DNA of 5,841 nt from CAMTWB01 sp037441775. GTDB lineage: Bacteria > Desulfobacterota > Syntrophia > Syntrophales > CAMTWB01. Of the stretch, positions 1 through 5,788 are shown one piece after another. The stretch lies in assembly GCA_037441775.1 (NCBI GenBank), contig JBBIRO010000073.1:1-5841 (forward strand). The letters run 5' to 3'. Position 1 is the stretch's first letter; every line of letters starts with the position of its first letter. The translations under genes were made by a program, and so were the position numbers. The notes beneath the pieces are model-generated. The model saw nothing but the letters and a program-made list of their open reading frames with translations. It searched no databases and was not told the DNA's origin.

Positions 1-391
1 ACTCCAGCAGCTTGGCCTCGGAAAGTGCCAGCGCCGCCTTTGCTTCTTCGTATTCGGCGAGATAGGACGTATCGTCGATCTGTGCGAGCAGATCGCCCTT
101 CTTCACCCGTTTGCCCTCCTCCACGGGGACGGCAACGATTGTCCCCTGATTAGGTGGTTGACCGGCCATGAATAGTCTAATTGCATCCGGAGCCGACCTT
201 TCATTGCCGTGGATTCCCGCTACGATCAGCAACTTCGCCCCGGGAAGCTTTCCGCCCAGTCGGAGAACCTCGAAACCCGTCGCAACAGCATCACATCGGG
301 GATACAGGAAGGTCAGAACAATAAATAATAAAGCCGTTTTTCGGGAAAAGCCCGCAAGTAAAACCCGAACCGGTGGCAGTATGGTCATCAT
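1..391 (-). CDS. Partial exported M14/M99-like zinc peptidase N-terminus joined in frame to an HlyD-type adaptor segment (probable chimera)
   Basis: An open frame begins at ATG 391 (a second ATG follows at 388) and runs off the left edge after 130 codons. Residues 1-33 are a basic and hydrophobic export signal. Residues 40-88 resemble the first part of the M14/M99/AstE zinc hydrolase fold: a 'LGGKLPGAKLLIVAGIHGNE' stretch with the HxxE zinc pair at H61 and E64, then a 'GTIVAVP' strand. The neighbouring gene at 388-1518 has the equivalent order (THPNE, then GTLYVIPRANA). From about residue 89 the sequence is instead that of an HlyD/RND periplasmic adaptor: 'VEEGKRVKKGDLLAQIDD' (half lipoyl motif) followed by an Ala/Glu-rich coiled-coil start. 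The second zinc histidine and catalytic glutamate of the M14 part are not reached, and the adaptor lacks its usual N-terminus. The start overlaps the upstream stop as ATGA, so coupled translation is likely. The reading frame is certain; the protein as written is probably an artefact or scar. Confidence 0.7.
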   Translation of the reverse strand, partial: MMTILPPVRVLLAGFSRKTALLFIVLTFLYPRCDAVATGFEVLRLGGKLPGAKLLIVAGIHGNERSAPDAIRLFMAGQPPNQGTIVAVPVEEGKRVKKGDLLAQIDDTSYLAEYEEAKAALALSEAKLLE

Positions 392-1518
392 TTTACAGGT
401 CGCAGAAAGGACCCCACCCCTTGTTTTATTAGTTCTTCGTACCCGGGCAACCCTATGAACTCAAGCGGTCGGTCATGGTATTCCATGGATATGGCAAGGG
501 CGAATTCACTGATTGCCGCCAGATGGCGTCCGACCCGCTCGGCGATGGGATGGCCGTTTTCGTCGAACGGGACGTATAGCCTTTCCAAAGCCTTAGCTTT
601 AACGTAGTACCGATCCCGACCGGAAAGAACCAGCAACTCGTTGGTGGGGCCCCGCAGGCGGCCCTGCGAGGGATTGACGGTCTCGAGCAGGACTACAAGG
701 CTGTCCGTGGCGTCCCCCAGTTCCCGATGGCTGAGCCCCCGAAGATTACGTGGTGATTTCTCCATGCCTAGTTTTATATTAAGCATTTCCAGACCCAGCA
801 CGATATTGGAAGCCAGCGGCATGGCCCGCTCATGGGCCACGACGGCGTTGACCACCGGATACTCCGGCGACGCCTCGTGCAGATCGATTGTGATGTCAAT
901 CTTCTCCGTCCGGATCAGACTGGTAATACCGTAGCAGATCCGTTCAGTCAGGGTTCCGTCGGGCCGGCCGGGATACCCGCGGTTTAAATTGCGGGTCTCG
1001 TTGCCCGAAAGTCTCTGCCCGCTGGCGGCATGGATGTATACTTCGGGGTCCGGCCATTGGTGGACAGGGTTAGTCGCCCTGGAACCGTAGCGGAAAAAGC
1101 GGCGCGAGCCGTCACCGAGGCCAAGGTCGTAGCCCTTGGGCGCCCCCTCCTGGGGATCGTTATGGGTGAAGCCGGAAGCGTTCGCGCGGGGGATAACGTA
1201 TAGCGTGCCGGCTTGAACCACAGAGTTTTCGATTAAAAGCACCGCCGCCAAAAAGCTCGATGGCTCGTTGGGGTGAGTGCCACCCAGAACCAGCATTGAG
1301 CCGCCGGAAGCTTCACCCTTAAGAACATATACAACCGTATCCCCCGCTGTTCCCGCCAGACCCGGAAACCACTCCGACAGTTTGCGCACCGCGGTGACGC
1401 CCGGGCCGGTGACGATGGGCTCGTCAATCCGCTGCCCCAAAAAGGACAGGGCCGCGATTGTCGCTATAGCCAAGGCAAAGGCAGTTACAACTAAAGCGCT
1501 CCGATGCTGTTTCTTCAT
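388..1518 (-). CDS. Exported M14-superfamily zinc hydrolase (succinylglutamate desuccinylase/aspartoacylase-like)
   Basis: A 376-residue protein. Residues 8-27 form a hydrophobic helix after a basic MKKQHR start, so it is exported or anchored in the membrane with the enzyme outside. Zinc-site residues are in the family order: H82 and E85 in 'GGTHPNE', R180 in 'NLNRGYPG' (substrate-carboxylate arginine in AstE and aspartoacylase), H214 in 'TIDLHEASPEY', and E279 in 'LLETVNP' as candidate catalytic glutamate. Family knowledge says such enzymes cut an amide bond to a carboxylated amino acid, either as N-acyl amino-acid hydrolases or as carboxypeptidases; AstE and aspartoacylase themselves are cytosolic, so an exported form has another substrate. 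It lies 9 bases after the 47-residue ORF and overlaps the next start by four bases. No strong Shine-Dalgarno is visible before the ATG, which suggests translation coupled to the upstream gene. The substrate is unknown; gamma-glutamyl or acyl-peptide products of the neighbouring GGT are an inference. Confidence 0.87.
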   Translation of the reverse strand: MKKQHRSALVVTAFALAIATIAALSFLGQRIDEPIVTGPGVTAVRKLSEWFPGLAGTAGDTVVYVLKGEASGGSMLVLGGTHPNEPSSFLAAVLLIENSVVQAGTLYVIPRANASGFTHNDPQEGAPKGYDLGLGDGSRRFFRYGSRATNPVHQWPDPEVYIHAASGQRLSGNETRNLNRGYPGRPDGTLTERICYGITSLIRTEKIDITIDLHEASPEYPVVNAVVAHERAMPLASNIVLGLEMLNIKLGMEKSPRNLRGLSHRELGDATDSLVVLLETVNPSQGRLRGPTNELLVLSGRDRYYVKAKALERLYVPFDENGHPIAERVGRHLAAISEFALAISMEYHDRPLEFIGLPGYEELIKQGVGSFLRPVK

Positions 1519-1527
1519 GGCGAGAGC

Positions 1528-1671
1528 CTATTTGATCAGGAGAATCCGCAAAAGCAGCGGCACTGCAACCATCGCCGCACAAATTTGCTTGCGCGGATCC
1601 TTTTCGGTCCACAGGTTCCAAACCGTGAGCCCCAGCACAAGCGCGGCTATTGCCAAATAAATATAGGTCAT
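1528..1671 (-). CDS. Small two-helix membrane protein, 47 residues, unknown function
   Basis: This frame starts at ATG 1671 and ends at TAG 1528. It has a good ribosome site (GAGGGA at 1679-1684) seven bases upstream. Residues 2-20 are hydrophobic (TYIYLAIAALVLGLTVWNL), residues 22-29 are a charged loop (TEKDPRKQ), and residues 30-46 are hydrophobic again and end in 'LLIK'. This is a helical hairpin of the kind seen in small membrane subunits. It fills most of the space between the TRAP permease and the M14 enzyme, with 73 bases before it and 9 after. It is far shorter than a DctQ small permease (about 150 residues, four helices), so it is not a recognisable one; it might still be an accessory subunit of the permease. 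I do not recognise a family. An overlapping 102-codon frame (1424-1732) has a less protein-like composition and no such ribosome site. Confidence 0.62.
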   Translation of the reverse strand: MTYIYLAIAALVLGLTVWNLWTEKDPRKQICAAMVAVPLLLRILLIK

Positions 1672-1744
1672 ATATTAGTCCCTCGCAGCGGGGCTTGAGA
1701 CAAGTCATGCCGGGTTTCACGAAGCCTTCCAAAAAACATACGTT

Positions 1745-3013
1745 TTAATACAGCGCCCGCACCTGCTTGGAGAAGTAGATAAAAAACATTGCCCAGCCAA
1801 CCACAACGATGCCGGGTATAACCAGTTTTTTTAGAACGGTCGAATATCGTTTTTCCCCGACGACCCCCGCCGCAAAGATCGCCGCTAGCGCCGTTGGGGG
1901 CATGAAGTCGCCCAGAGAGGCTACCAGGGACAGGGCGGCGGCGGTCACAATCTGGTCGTGGCCCAAAAGGGCCAACAGGAACGGAACTCCCAGCACACTC
2001 GCGGCGCCGAAGGAAGAGACGGCTCCGAAGAGGGGCATACTTACGGCAATCGCTGCAAAAAGCAGGATTGGAGGTACGGCCAGAGCATTAACGACTACGA
2101 ACCCTCTGACCCCGGTTAAGGTCATGACTTGAATAAACATTCCTACCCCGGCCAGAATACCGAGGACCGGTAGGGCGTCGTTTACCGCCCCTTTGGCGGC
2201 GGCAGGAATATTAAACCTTCTCCCGACGACAGCGGCAGGTAACGCGCCGACAAGAAAAATCAGCGGGAGCCCCCACCCGAAAACAGCGGGGAATACCTTG
2301 CCCAAAACCATCAACAAAGCGACCGTAAATATAGGGATAAACAGCCGGACACCGTGGCGTTCATAAAAGGCCAGATCCAGCCGCGAGGAAAGCTCCTCCC
2401 AGTTTGGTTTTTTCACATACTTAAGACCAAACCACCAGGAGAAGACTACGGCCAAAGGCATTGTCAAAAACAACAGCGGTATCTCGAAGCCGACAAAGGG
2501 CATGTCGATTCCTCCGCCGATGATCATGGCTGGAATATTTACCGGGGGCGCAATCATTCCTAGAATTCCCGCCATGGCAATGAAGGCGCCTGCGGTCGGA
2601 GCCGGCAGACCCAGGATCATCAGCACCGGAGCCACCACTGCTCCCGCAGTCAGAACGGATGCGCTGGAACTTCCGGTAATCATACCGGGAAACATGGCAA
2701 CCAGCATCAGTAGAGGGAGGAGCAAAAGCGGGGAGCCCCGGAAGCGCTTGATGATAACCGCGTTAAGGGCATTCAAGGCTCCGCTTTCCTGTAGCGCCCG
2801 CATAAAGATCATGGCCGTTGCGATGACTAGGATCGTGTCCAGATAGCCAAACGCCCCCTCCACCAGGTGCCTGATCCCCAGGCCGTTGCCGGAAGCAAGG
2901 AGGCCTGACAGGGACGCGATTAGAAGCGCGACTGCCACGGGAAGTTTTGCCAGAAATGTCCCCGCGACGAAGACCACGGTCATCAACAGAAAGAGTGTCA
3001 ATTCGAAAGGCAC
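1745..3013 (-). CDS. TRAP transporter large permease (DctM-like) subunit
   Basis: A 422-residue, very hydrophobic protein with roughly 11-12 membrane segments. It shows the internal duplication of the DctM/ion-transporter fold. The first half has 'GMITGSSSASVLTAG' (110-124) followed by 'GMIAPPVNIPAMII' (152-165). The second half has 'AVSSFGAASVLG' (331-342) followed by 'SLGDFMPPTALAAIF' (366-380). In TRAP systems these Ser/Gly-rich turns and Pro-Pro motifs form the hairpins around the sodium and substrate sites. Family members import organic or amino acids by sodium symport together with a DctP binding protein and a DctQ subunit; neither is present here. The start is GTG 3013, chosen because GGGAGG lies four bases upstream and directly follows the stop of the DUF6305 gene. 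Length is typical for DctM (about 425-430). The substrate cannot be read from sequence; context suggests an amino acid, gamma-glutamyl compound or small peptide. Confidence 0.93.
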   Translation of the reverse strand: MPFELTLFLLMTVVFVAGTFLAKLPVAVALLIASLSGLLASGNGLGIRHLVEGAFGYLDTILVIATAMIFMRALQESGALNALNAVIIKRFRGSPLLLLPLLMLVAMFPGMITGSSSASVLTAGAVVAPVLMILGLPAPTAGAFIAMAGILGMIAPPVNIPAMIIGGGIDMPFVGFEIPLLFLTMPLAVVFSWWFGLKYVKKPNWEELSSRLDLAFYERHGVRLFIPIFTVALLMVLGKVFPAVFGWGLPLIFLVGALPAAVVGRRFNIPAAAKGAVNDALPVLGILAGVGMFIQVMTLTGVRGFVVVNALAVPPILLFAAIAVSMPLFGAVSSFGAASVLGVPFLLALLGHDQIVTAAALSLVASLGDFMPPTALAAIFAAGVVGEKRYSTVLKKLVIPGIVVVGWAMFFIYFSKQVRALY

Positions 3014-3017
3014 AAAG

Positions 3018-3023
3018 CCTCCC
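3018..3023 (-). promoter_or_regulatory. Ribosome binding site of the TRAP permease
   Basis: GGGAGG lies between the TAA of the upstream gene (3024-3026) and the GTG start at 3013, leaving a four-base spacer. It decides the GTG start and shows that the two genes are tightly packed and probably translated together. Confidence 0.75.
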
Positions 3024-3593
3024 TTATTTAAAGGCGGCAGCTAGTGGTGATCCTACGGCGGATATCCTTTCCACTTTGACAAGCGCTATCTTCGCCTCTG
3101 TGGCTAACCGGCTAAAGAGACCATCTTTATCTCCTTCCGCAACGACAATCGCAAAATCTGAGGCCGGCACGCACAGTTTGATAAAGATGTCTGACATGGT
3201 TCCGCGACGACCATCACCGCCGACATGAACGGAAATAATTTTCATGCCGGCTTCCCGGGCGCGTTTGATCAAAGCCTTTGCCCGTTCGACTTCGGCTTCA
3301 ACGCTTATACCCGCCGCCCCCAGGCCTTTGGAGCTGCCGCCGACGACCAGCAGCAGGGTCCTTGTTTTTGAAGTAACATCTTTAGCTTTTACTAGAGGAT
3401 CCGCCTCAAACGGTATTTTGGCCCTGGTCAGAAGCACCTTTACCATCTCAAAGTCAGCACTCTGACCGACAGAGGTCAAAAGGGCCGGCTTTTCGGCAAA
3501 GGCAGTGGTCAGCGTCTGGGCCGACAGTACGGTCGCTTCAGCCAAAAACAGCACAACAAACAGTAGTTTAACAATATTCATTATACTTCGCAT
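3024..3593 (-). CDS. Small exported DUF6305-like protein
   Basis: A 189-residue protein with an N-terminal signal peptide (hydrophobic 7-22, likely cut near 'VLSA|Q', residue 25), so it is probably periplasmic. The mature part has conserved-looking blocks: 'LLTSVGQSAD' (38-47), 'LLVVGGSSKGLGAAG' (81-95), 'IISVHVGGDGRRG' (119-131), 'SDIFI' (134-138) and 'DFAIVVAEGDKDGLF' (146-160). The alternating strands and glycine loops suggest a small alpha/beta, Rossmann-like fold. From memory these blocks match DUF6305, a family without known function; a profile search would settle this. The start at 3593 is supported by AGAGG eight bases upstream. It sits between GGT (32-base gap) and the permease (10-base gap), the place a solute-binding protein gene often takes, although it is much shorter than DctP (about 330 residues). 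A binding or substrate-handover role is inference. Confidence 0.8.
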   Translation of the reverse strand: MRSIMNIVKLLFVVLFLAEATVLSAQTLTTAFAEKPALLTSVGQSADFEMVKVLLTRAKIPFEADPLVKAKDVTSKTRTLLLVVGGSSKGLGAAGISVEAEVERAKALIKRAREAGMKIISVHVGGDGRRGTMSDIFIKLCVPASDFAIVVAEGDKDGLFSRLATEAKIALVKVERISAVGSPLAAAFK

Positions 3594-3625
3594 TGAAAAA
3601 CCTCTATTTAATCCGACGTTGGCGA

Positions 3626-5314
3626 TCAGTAACCGGCGCCCTGGCCATCGCGCCGGGGGTCGGCGCCGCCGTATAGTGTTTTAGAGGCCCGATCAAAAAG
3701 TACGGCATGCACCCCGCCGAAAAAAGGATCCCAGTCGCCCCGGACATTCACATCATGTCCCAGCGAGCGAAGGCCGTTCATCGTATTGATGGAGACCCGG
3801 CCTTCGATATGCGCCTGGCCGGAAGCCATGGCAAAAATACGGGGCGCCATCACGGCCTCCTGAATCGGCATACCGTGATCGATGACGTTAGATATTACCT
3901 GGGAGACTGCCGCGATGATCCGGGTAGCTCCGGGCGACCCCAGGGTCATGAAAGGCCTGCCGCTGGGATCGATTACCAGGGTCGGGGTCATTGATGACAG
4001 GGGACGCTTGCCTGGCTCGATCGACTGCACGTGACCCGGCCGGAGGACGAAATCGTCCATCTCGTTGTTCATAATGATTCCCGTCCCGGGCACAGTAACA
4101 CCGGAACCGAAGAAATAGTTGATGCTCTTGGTTATCGTGACCATGTTGCCGTCCTTGTCCATAACAGAAAGGCTGGTGGTGGAGCCGCTTTCATGGCGGG
4201 ACGGGTCACCGGCGACCGCGCTGCCCATTGCTTTTGCCGGGTCGATTTTACTGAAAAGCTCCTTGGCGTAGGCCTTGTTGGTCAGACCGGCGATGGGAAC
4301 CTTGACGAAGTCAGCGTCTGCCATGTATCTACCCCGGTCTGCAAAGGCGAGCCGGAGAGCTTCCACCCACGCGTGGGCCGTGGCAGCGGTCCCGACGCCT
4401 GTTTTTGCCAGATCCATGTTTTCCAGGATGTTAAGAATCTGGATGATATGGGTGCCGCCGGAACTTGCCGGCGGAGTCGAGATGATCGTATAGCCACGAT
4501 AAGTGCCGGTAACCGGTTTACGAACTTTAATTTTATAGTTCGCAAGATCATCCTCGGTCATGATGCCGCCCGAGTCGCGGACGGCCCTGGCAATCCGTTC
4601 GGCCAGGGGGCCACGGTAAATAGCGTCCGCCCCCTGGCGGGCAATTAGTCTTAAAGTCTGGGCAAGATCGGGATTCTTGATGGTATCGCCTATGGACAGC
4701 GGCAACCCGCTATCGGTATAGATAGCCGCCGTAGCCGGGAATTTATTGATCTTGGCCAGGTTGTCCCTGATGATCTGCGCCAAGTTCACGGTGACCGTAT
4801 AACCCTTCTCGGCGTAATGGATCGAGGGCTCAAGCATATCCGCCCGGCTTATTCTCTTCGACCCATAGGTATCGAAAGCGTACAGCAGACCAGCAACCTC
4901 ACCGGGAACGCCGACGGAAAGCCCCCCGACAAGATTGGCCGCGTCAATTACCCGATTGTCCGGGCCGAACTTGAACATATCCGCCGCCGCCGCCGCCGGA
5001 GCGGTCTCCCTGAAGTCAATGACCAACGCCTCCTTCATGTCGGCCATTTTGATGATCATAAACCCGCCGCCGCCGATACCGGACGCGTTGGGTTCGACAA
5101 CACCCAGGGCGAATGCGGTTGCCACTGCTGCATCCACGGCATTGCCGCCACGCTTGAGGATGTCAATGCCAATCTGGGATGCTTCCGGCTTGGCCGCCGC
5201 GACCACGCCGGACGTTCCCTGGGCGCCCCGACTGTACAGGTTAACCGGTGTCTGTGCGATCGCCAAGCTCGAAAAGAAGGCGAAAAACACAATCGAACTC
5301 AATATCTTTTTCAT
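3626..5314 (-). CDS. ggt: Gamma-glutamyltransferase (gamma-glutamyl hydrolase/transpeptidase), exported, intact
   Basis: A 562-residue Ntn-hydrolase that cleaves gamma-glutamyl bonds (glutathione, gamma-glutamyl peptides) by hydrolysis or transfer, normally in the periplasm. Residues 1-20 are a signal peptide (MKKILSSIVF..., cut at AIA|Q). Family landmarks are present in order: 'GGNAVDAAVATAFAL' (57-70), 'SGIGGGGFM' (78-86), R102 in 'FRETAP' (holds the glutamyl carboxylate), 'PPASSGGTH' (281-289), 'ESGSTTSLSV' with catalytic T379 where autoproteolysis would split the large and small subunits, 'NNEMDDF' (416-422), 'PLSSMTPT' (438-445), 'GSPGATR' (459-465) and C-terminal 'ADPRRDG'. The stretch between MDDF and PLSSM is about ten residues shorter than in the E. 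coli enzyme, so the active-site lid loop appears absent. Start 5314 is chosen over an upstream ATG at 5416 because of GGGAGGG six bases before it and the signal peptide beginning there. It is the first gene of the operon. Confidence 0.97.
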   Translation of the reverse strand: MKKILSSIVFFAFFSSLAIAQTPVNLYSRGAQGTSGVVAAAKPEASQIGIDILKRGGNAVDAAVATAFALGVVEPNASGIGGGGFMIIKMADMKEALVIDFRETAPAAAAADMFKFGPDNRVIDAANLVGGLSVGVPGEVAGLLYAFDTYGSKRISRADMLEPSIHYAEKGYTVTVNLAQIIRDNLAKINKFPATAAIYTDSGLPLSIGDTIKNPDLAQTLRLIARQGADAIYRGPLAERIARAVRDSGGIMTEDDLANYKIKVRKPVTGTYRGYTIISTPPASSGGTHIIQILNILENMDLAKTGVGTAATAHAWVEALRLAFADRGRYMADADFVKVPIAGLTNKAYAKELFSKIDPAKAMGSAVAGDPSRHESGSTTSLSVMDKDGNMVTITKSINYFFGSGVTVPGTGIIMNNEMDDFVLRPGHVQSIEPGKRPLSSMTPTLVIDPSGRPFMTLGSPGATRIIAAVSQVISNVIDHGMPIQEAVMAPRIFAMASGQAHIEGRVSINTMNGLRSLGHDVNVRGDWDPFFGGVHAVLFDRASKTLYGGADPRRDGQGAGY

Positions 5315-5320
5315 AAGTCT

Positions 5321-5327
5321 CCCTCCC
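5321..5327 (-). promoter_or_regulatory. Ribosome binding site of ggt
   Basis: GGGAGGG lies six bases before ATG 5314. It is the strongest ribosome site in the window and fixes the start at the signal peptide, removing 34 codons that would otherwise be read from the ATG at 5416. Confidence 0.85.
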
Positions 5328-5343
5328 GTTATAGTGTAAATAT

Positions 5344-5361
5344 TTTCTGTTTCGCCAGAAA
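5344..5361. repeat. Short perfect inverted repeat before ggt (possible operator or leader hairpin)
   Basis: TTTCTG and CAGAAA are perfect six-base arms around a six-base spacer, 30 bases upstream of the ggt start. The symmetry could be a repressor site or a small hairpin in the leader. Six-base arms in AT-rich DNA may also arise by chance. Confidence 0.3.
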
Positions 5362-5365
5362 TTAC

Positions 5366-5419
5366 GACGACCTCGAAAAAGTCACAAAAAAATTTAAGTT
5401 TAGGACGGCTTCGCAAAAA
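5366..5419 (-). repeat. Two imperfect tandem copies of a T-rich repeat, period 38
   Basis: Read on the minus strand, TTTTTGCGAAGCCGTC (5404-5419) and TTTTTCGAGGTCGTC (5366-5380) agree at 13 of 15 aligned bases, with one extra base in the first copy. They lie 38 bases apart in the region upstream of ggt. Similar TTTTT-CGA-GTC strings are familiar to me from intergenic repeats of Desulfobacterota genomes, but this is from memory. Confidence 0.4.
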
Positions 5420-5499
5420 AAGGCCGCATTCCCCTCGTCTCGCGGGAGGGGATAAAGGGGAGCAGAACCCAAGTATTTGAAATGGCGATTATTATCCCC
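5414..5499 (-). promoter_or_regulatory. Candidate attenuator with two mutually exclusive stems
   Basis: On the minus-strand RNA, GGGGAUAA (5492-5499) is perfectly complementary to UUAUCCCC (5448-5455). The same C block is also complementary to a later segment, CCCCUC (5446-5451) with GAGGGG (5431-5436), nine-base loop. Both stems use 5448-5451, so they cannot form together. Seven U residues follow at 5415-5421. This has the layout of antiterminator versus terminator, but nine bases separate the second stem from the U run, which is not a classical terminator. A further GGGGAG/CTCCCC pair (5515-5520 with 5457-5462) adds more alternatives. Confidence 0.3.
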
Positions 5500-5553
5500 A
5501 TCGACCCCAATCATCTCCCCTCAAGAGAGCAGGACGAGTTATTTAAGATACGA

Positions 5554-5579
5554 GGATTCGCTCGTAGGCGAGGCAATCC
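5554..5579. repeat. 26-base hairpin with a two-by-two internal mismatch
   Basis: GGATT pairs with AATCC and CTCG with CGAG, separated by two mismatched positions and closed by a four-base loop (TAGG on the plus strand). The structure is strong on either strand and lies inside the region downstream of the promoter at 5760-5788, so it may be a stem of the leader or of a small RNA. Confidence 0.4.
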
Positions 5580-5727
5580 ACCTCCCGGGCATGGCCCCGC
5601 TCCTTAAACAGGCCCTTCGCGTTTTCAGGGACTGCTGTTTTTCTTCGGGAACCTTCCGAATATGGTTTAGGGCTTCGGTGGAACAGCTGATAACATAAAG
5701 GCCGCACCCGCGAGAGGGTTTATTATT

Positions 5728-5746
5728 GATATTGATAAGAATTTCC
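5728..5746. promoter_or_regulatory. Possible Fur-like box
   Basis: GATATTGATAAGAATTTCC matches 14 of 19 positions of the classic Fur consensus GATAATGATAATCATTATC. It lies just downstream of the predicted transcription start of the minus-strand promoter, where a repressor could block transcription. The DNA is AT-rich, so a chance match is possible. Confidence 0.28.
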
Positions 5747-5759
5747 TTTTCGTGGCGGA

Positions 5760-5788
5760 AGCATACAAGGGAAGATGTTGTGAGTCAA
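5760..5788 (-). promoter_or_regulatory. Sigma70-type promoter pointing toward ggt
   Basis: On the minus strand a -35 TTGACT (5783-5788) and a -10 TATGCT (5760-5765) are separated by exactly 17 bases. The start would be near the A at 5753. It is the best promoter match I see in the gene-free stretch and faces the operon, but it lies about 440 bases from the ggt start. Confidence 0.5.

Noticed and set aside
1424..1732. Minus-strand 102-codon frame across the TRAP-M14 gap
   Set aside because: It overlaps both the 47-residue ORF and the start of the M14 gene in another frame; the 47-residue frame has a better ribosome site and membrane-protein character.
1672..1744. 23-codon minus-strand frame starting MFFGRLRETRHD in the gap after the permease
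   Set aside because: Too short, with no clear ribosome site or motif; it ends by overlapping the start of the 47-residue gene and could at most be a coupling leader.
4031..4648. Plus-strand 205-codon frame opposite ggt
   Set aside because: It lies wholly antisense to a well-supported gene, has no recognisable motif, and is expected from the GC-rich codon pattern.
4980..4998. Run of CCG/GCC triplets as a possible microsatellite
   Set aside because: It encodes an alanine run (about residues 106-111) inside an intact ggt; the frame is open and the run is short.
5315..5416. 34-codon N-terminal extension of ggt from an ATG at 5416
   Set aside because: The signal peptide and a GGGAGGG ribosome site mark ATG 5314; the upstream residues cover the T-rich repeats and do not look like protein.
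4817..5455. Plus-strand 212-codon frame
   Set aside because: Antisense to the ggt start and leader, low-complexity Arg/His/Gly-rich composition, and no family resemblance.
5477..5698. Plus-strand 73-codon frame in the gene-free stretch
   Set aside because: No ribosome site, Cys/Phe/Arg-rich composition without a motif, and it runs through the strong hairpin at 5554-5579, which points to noncoding DNA.
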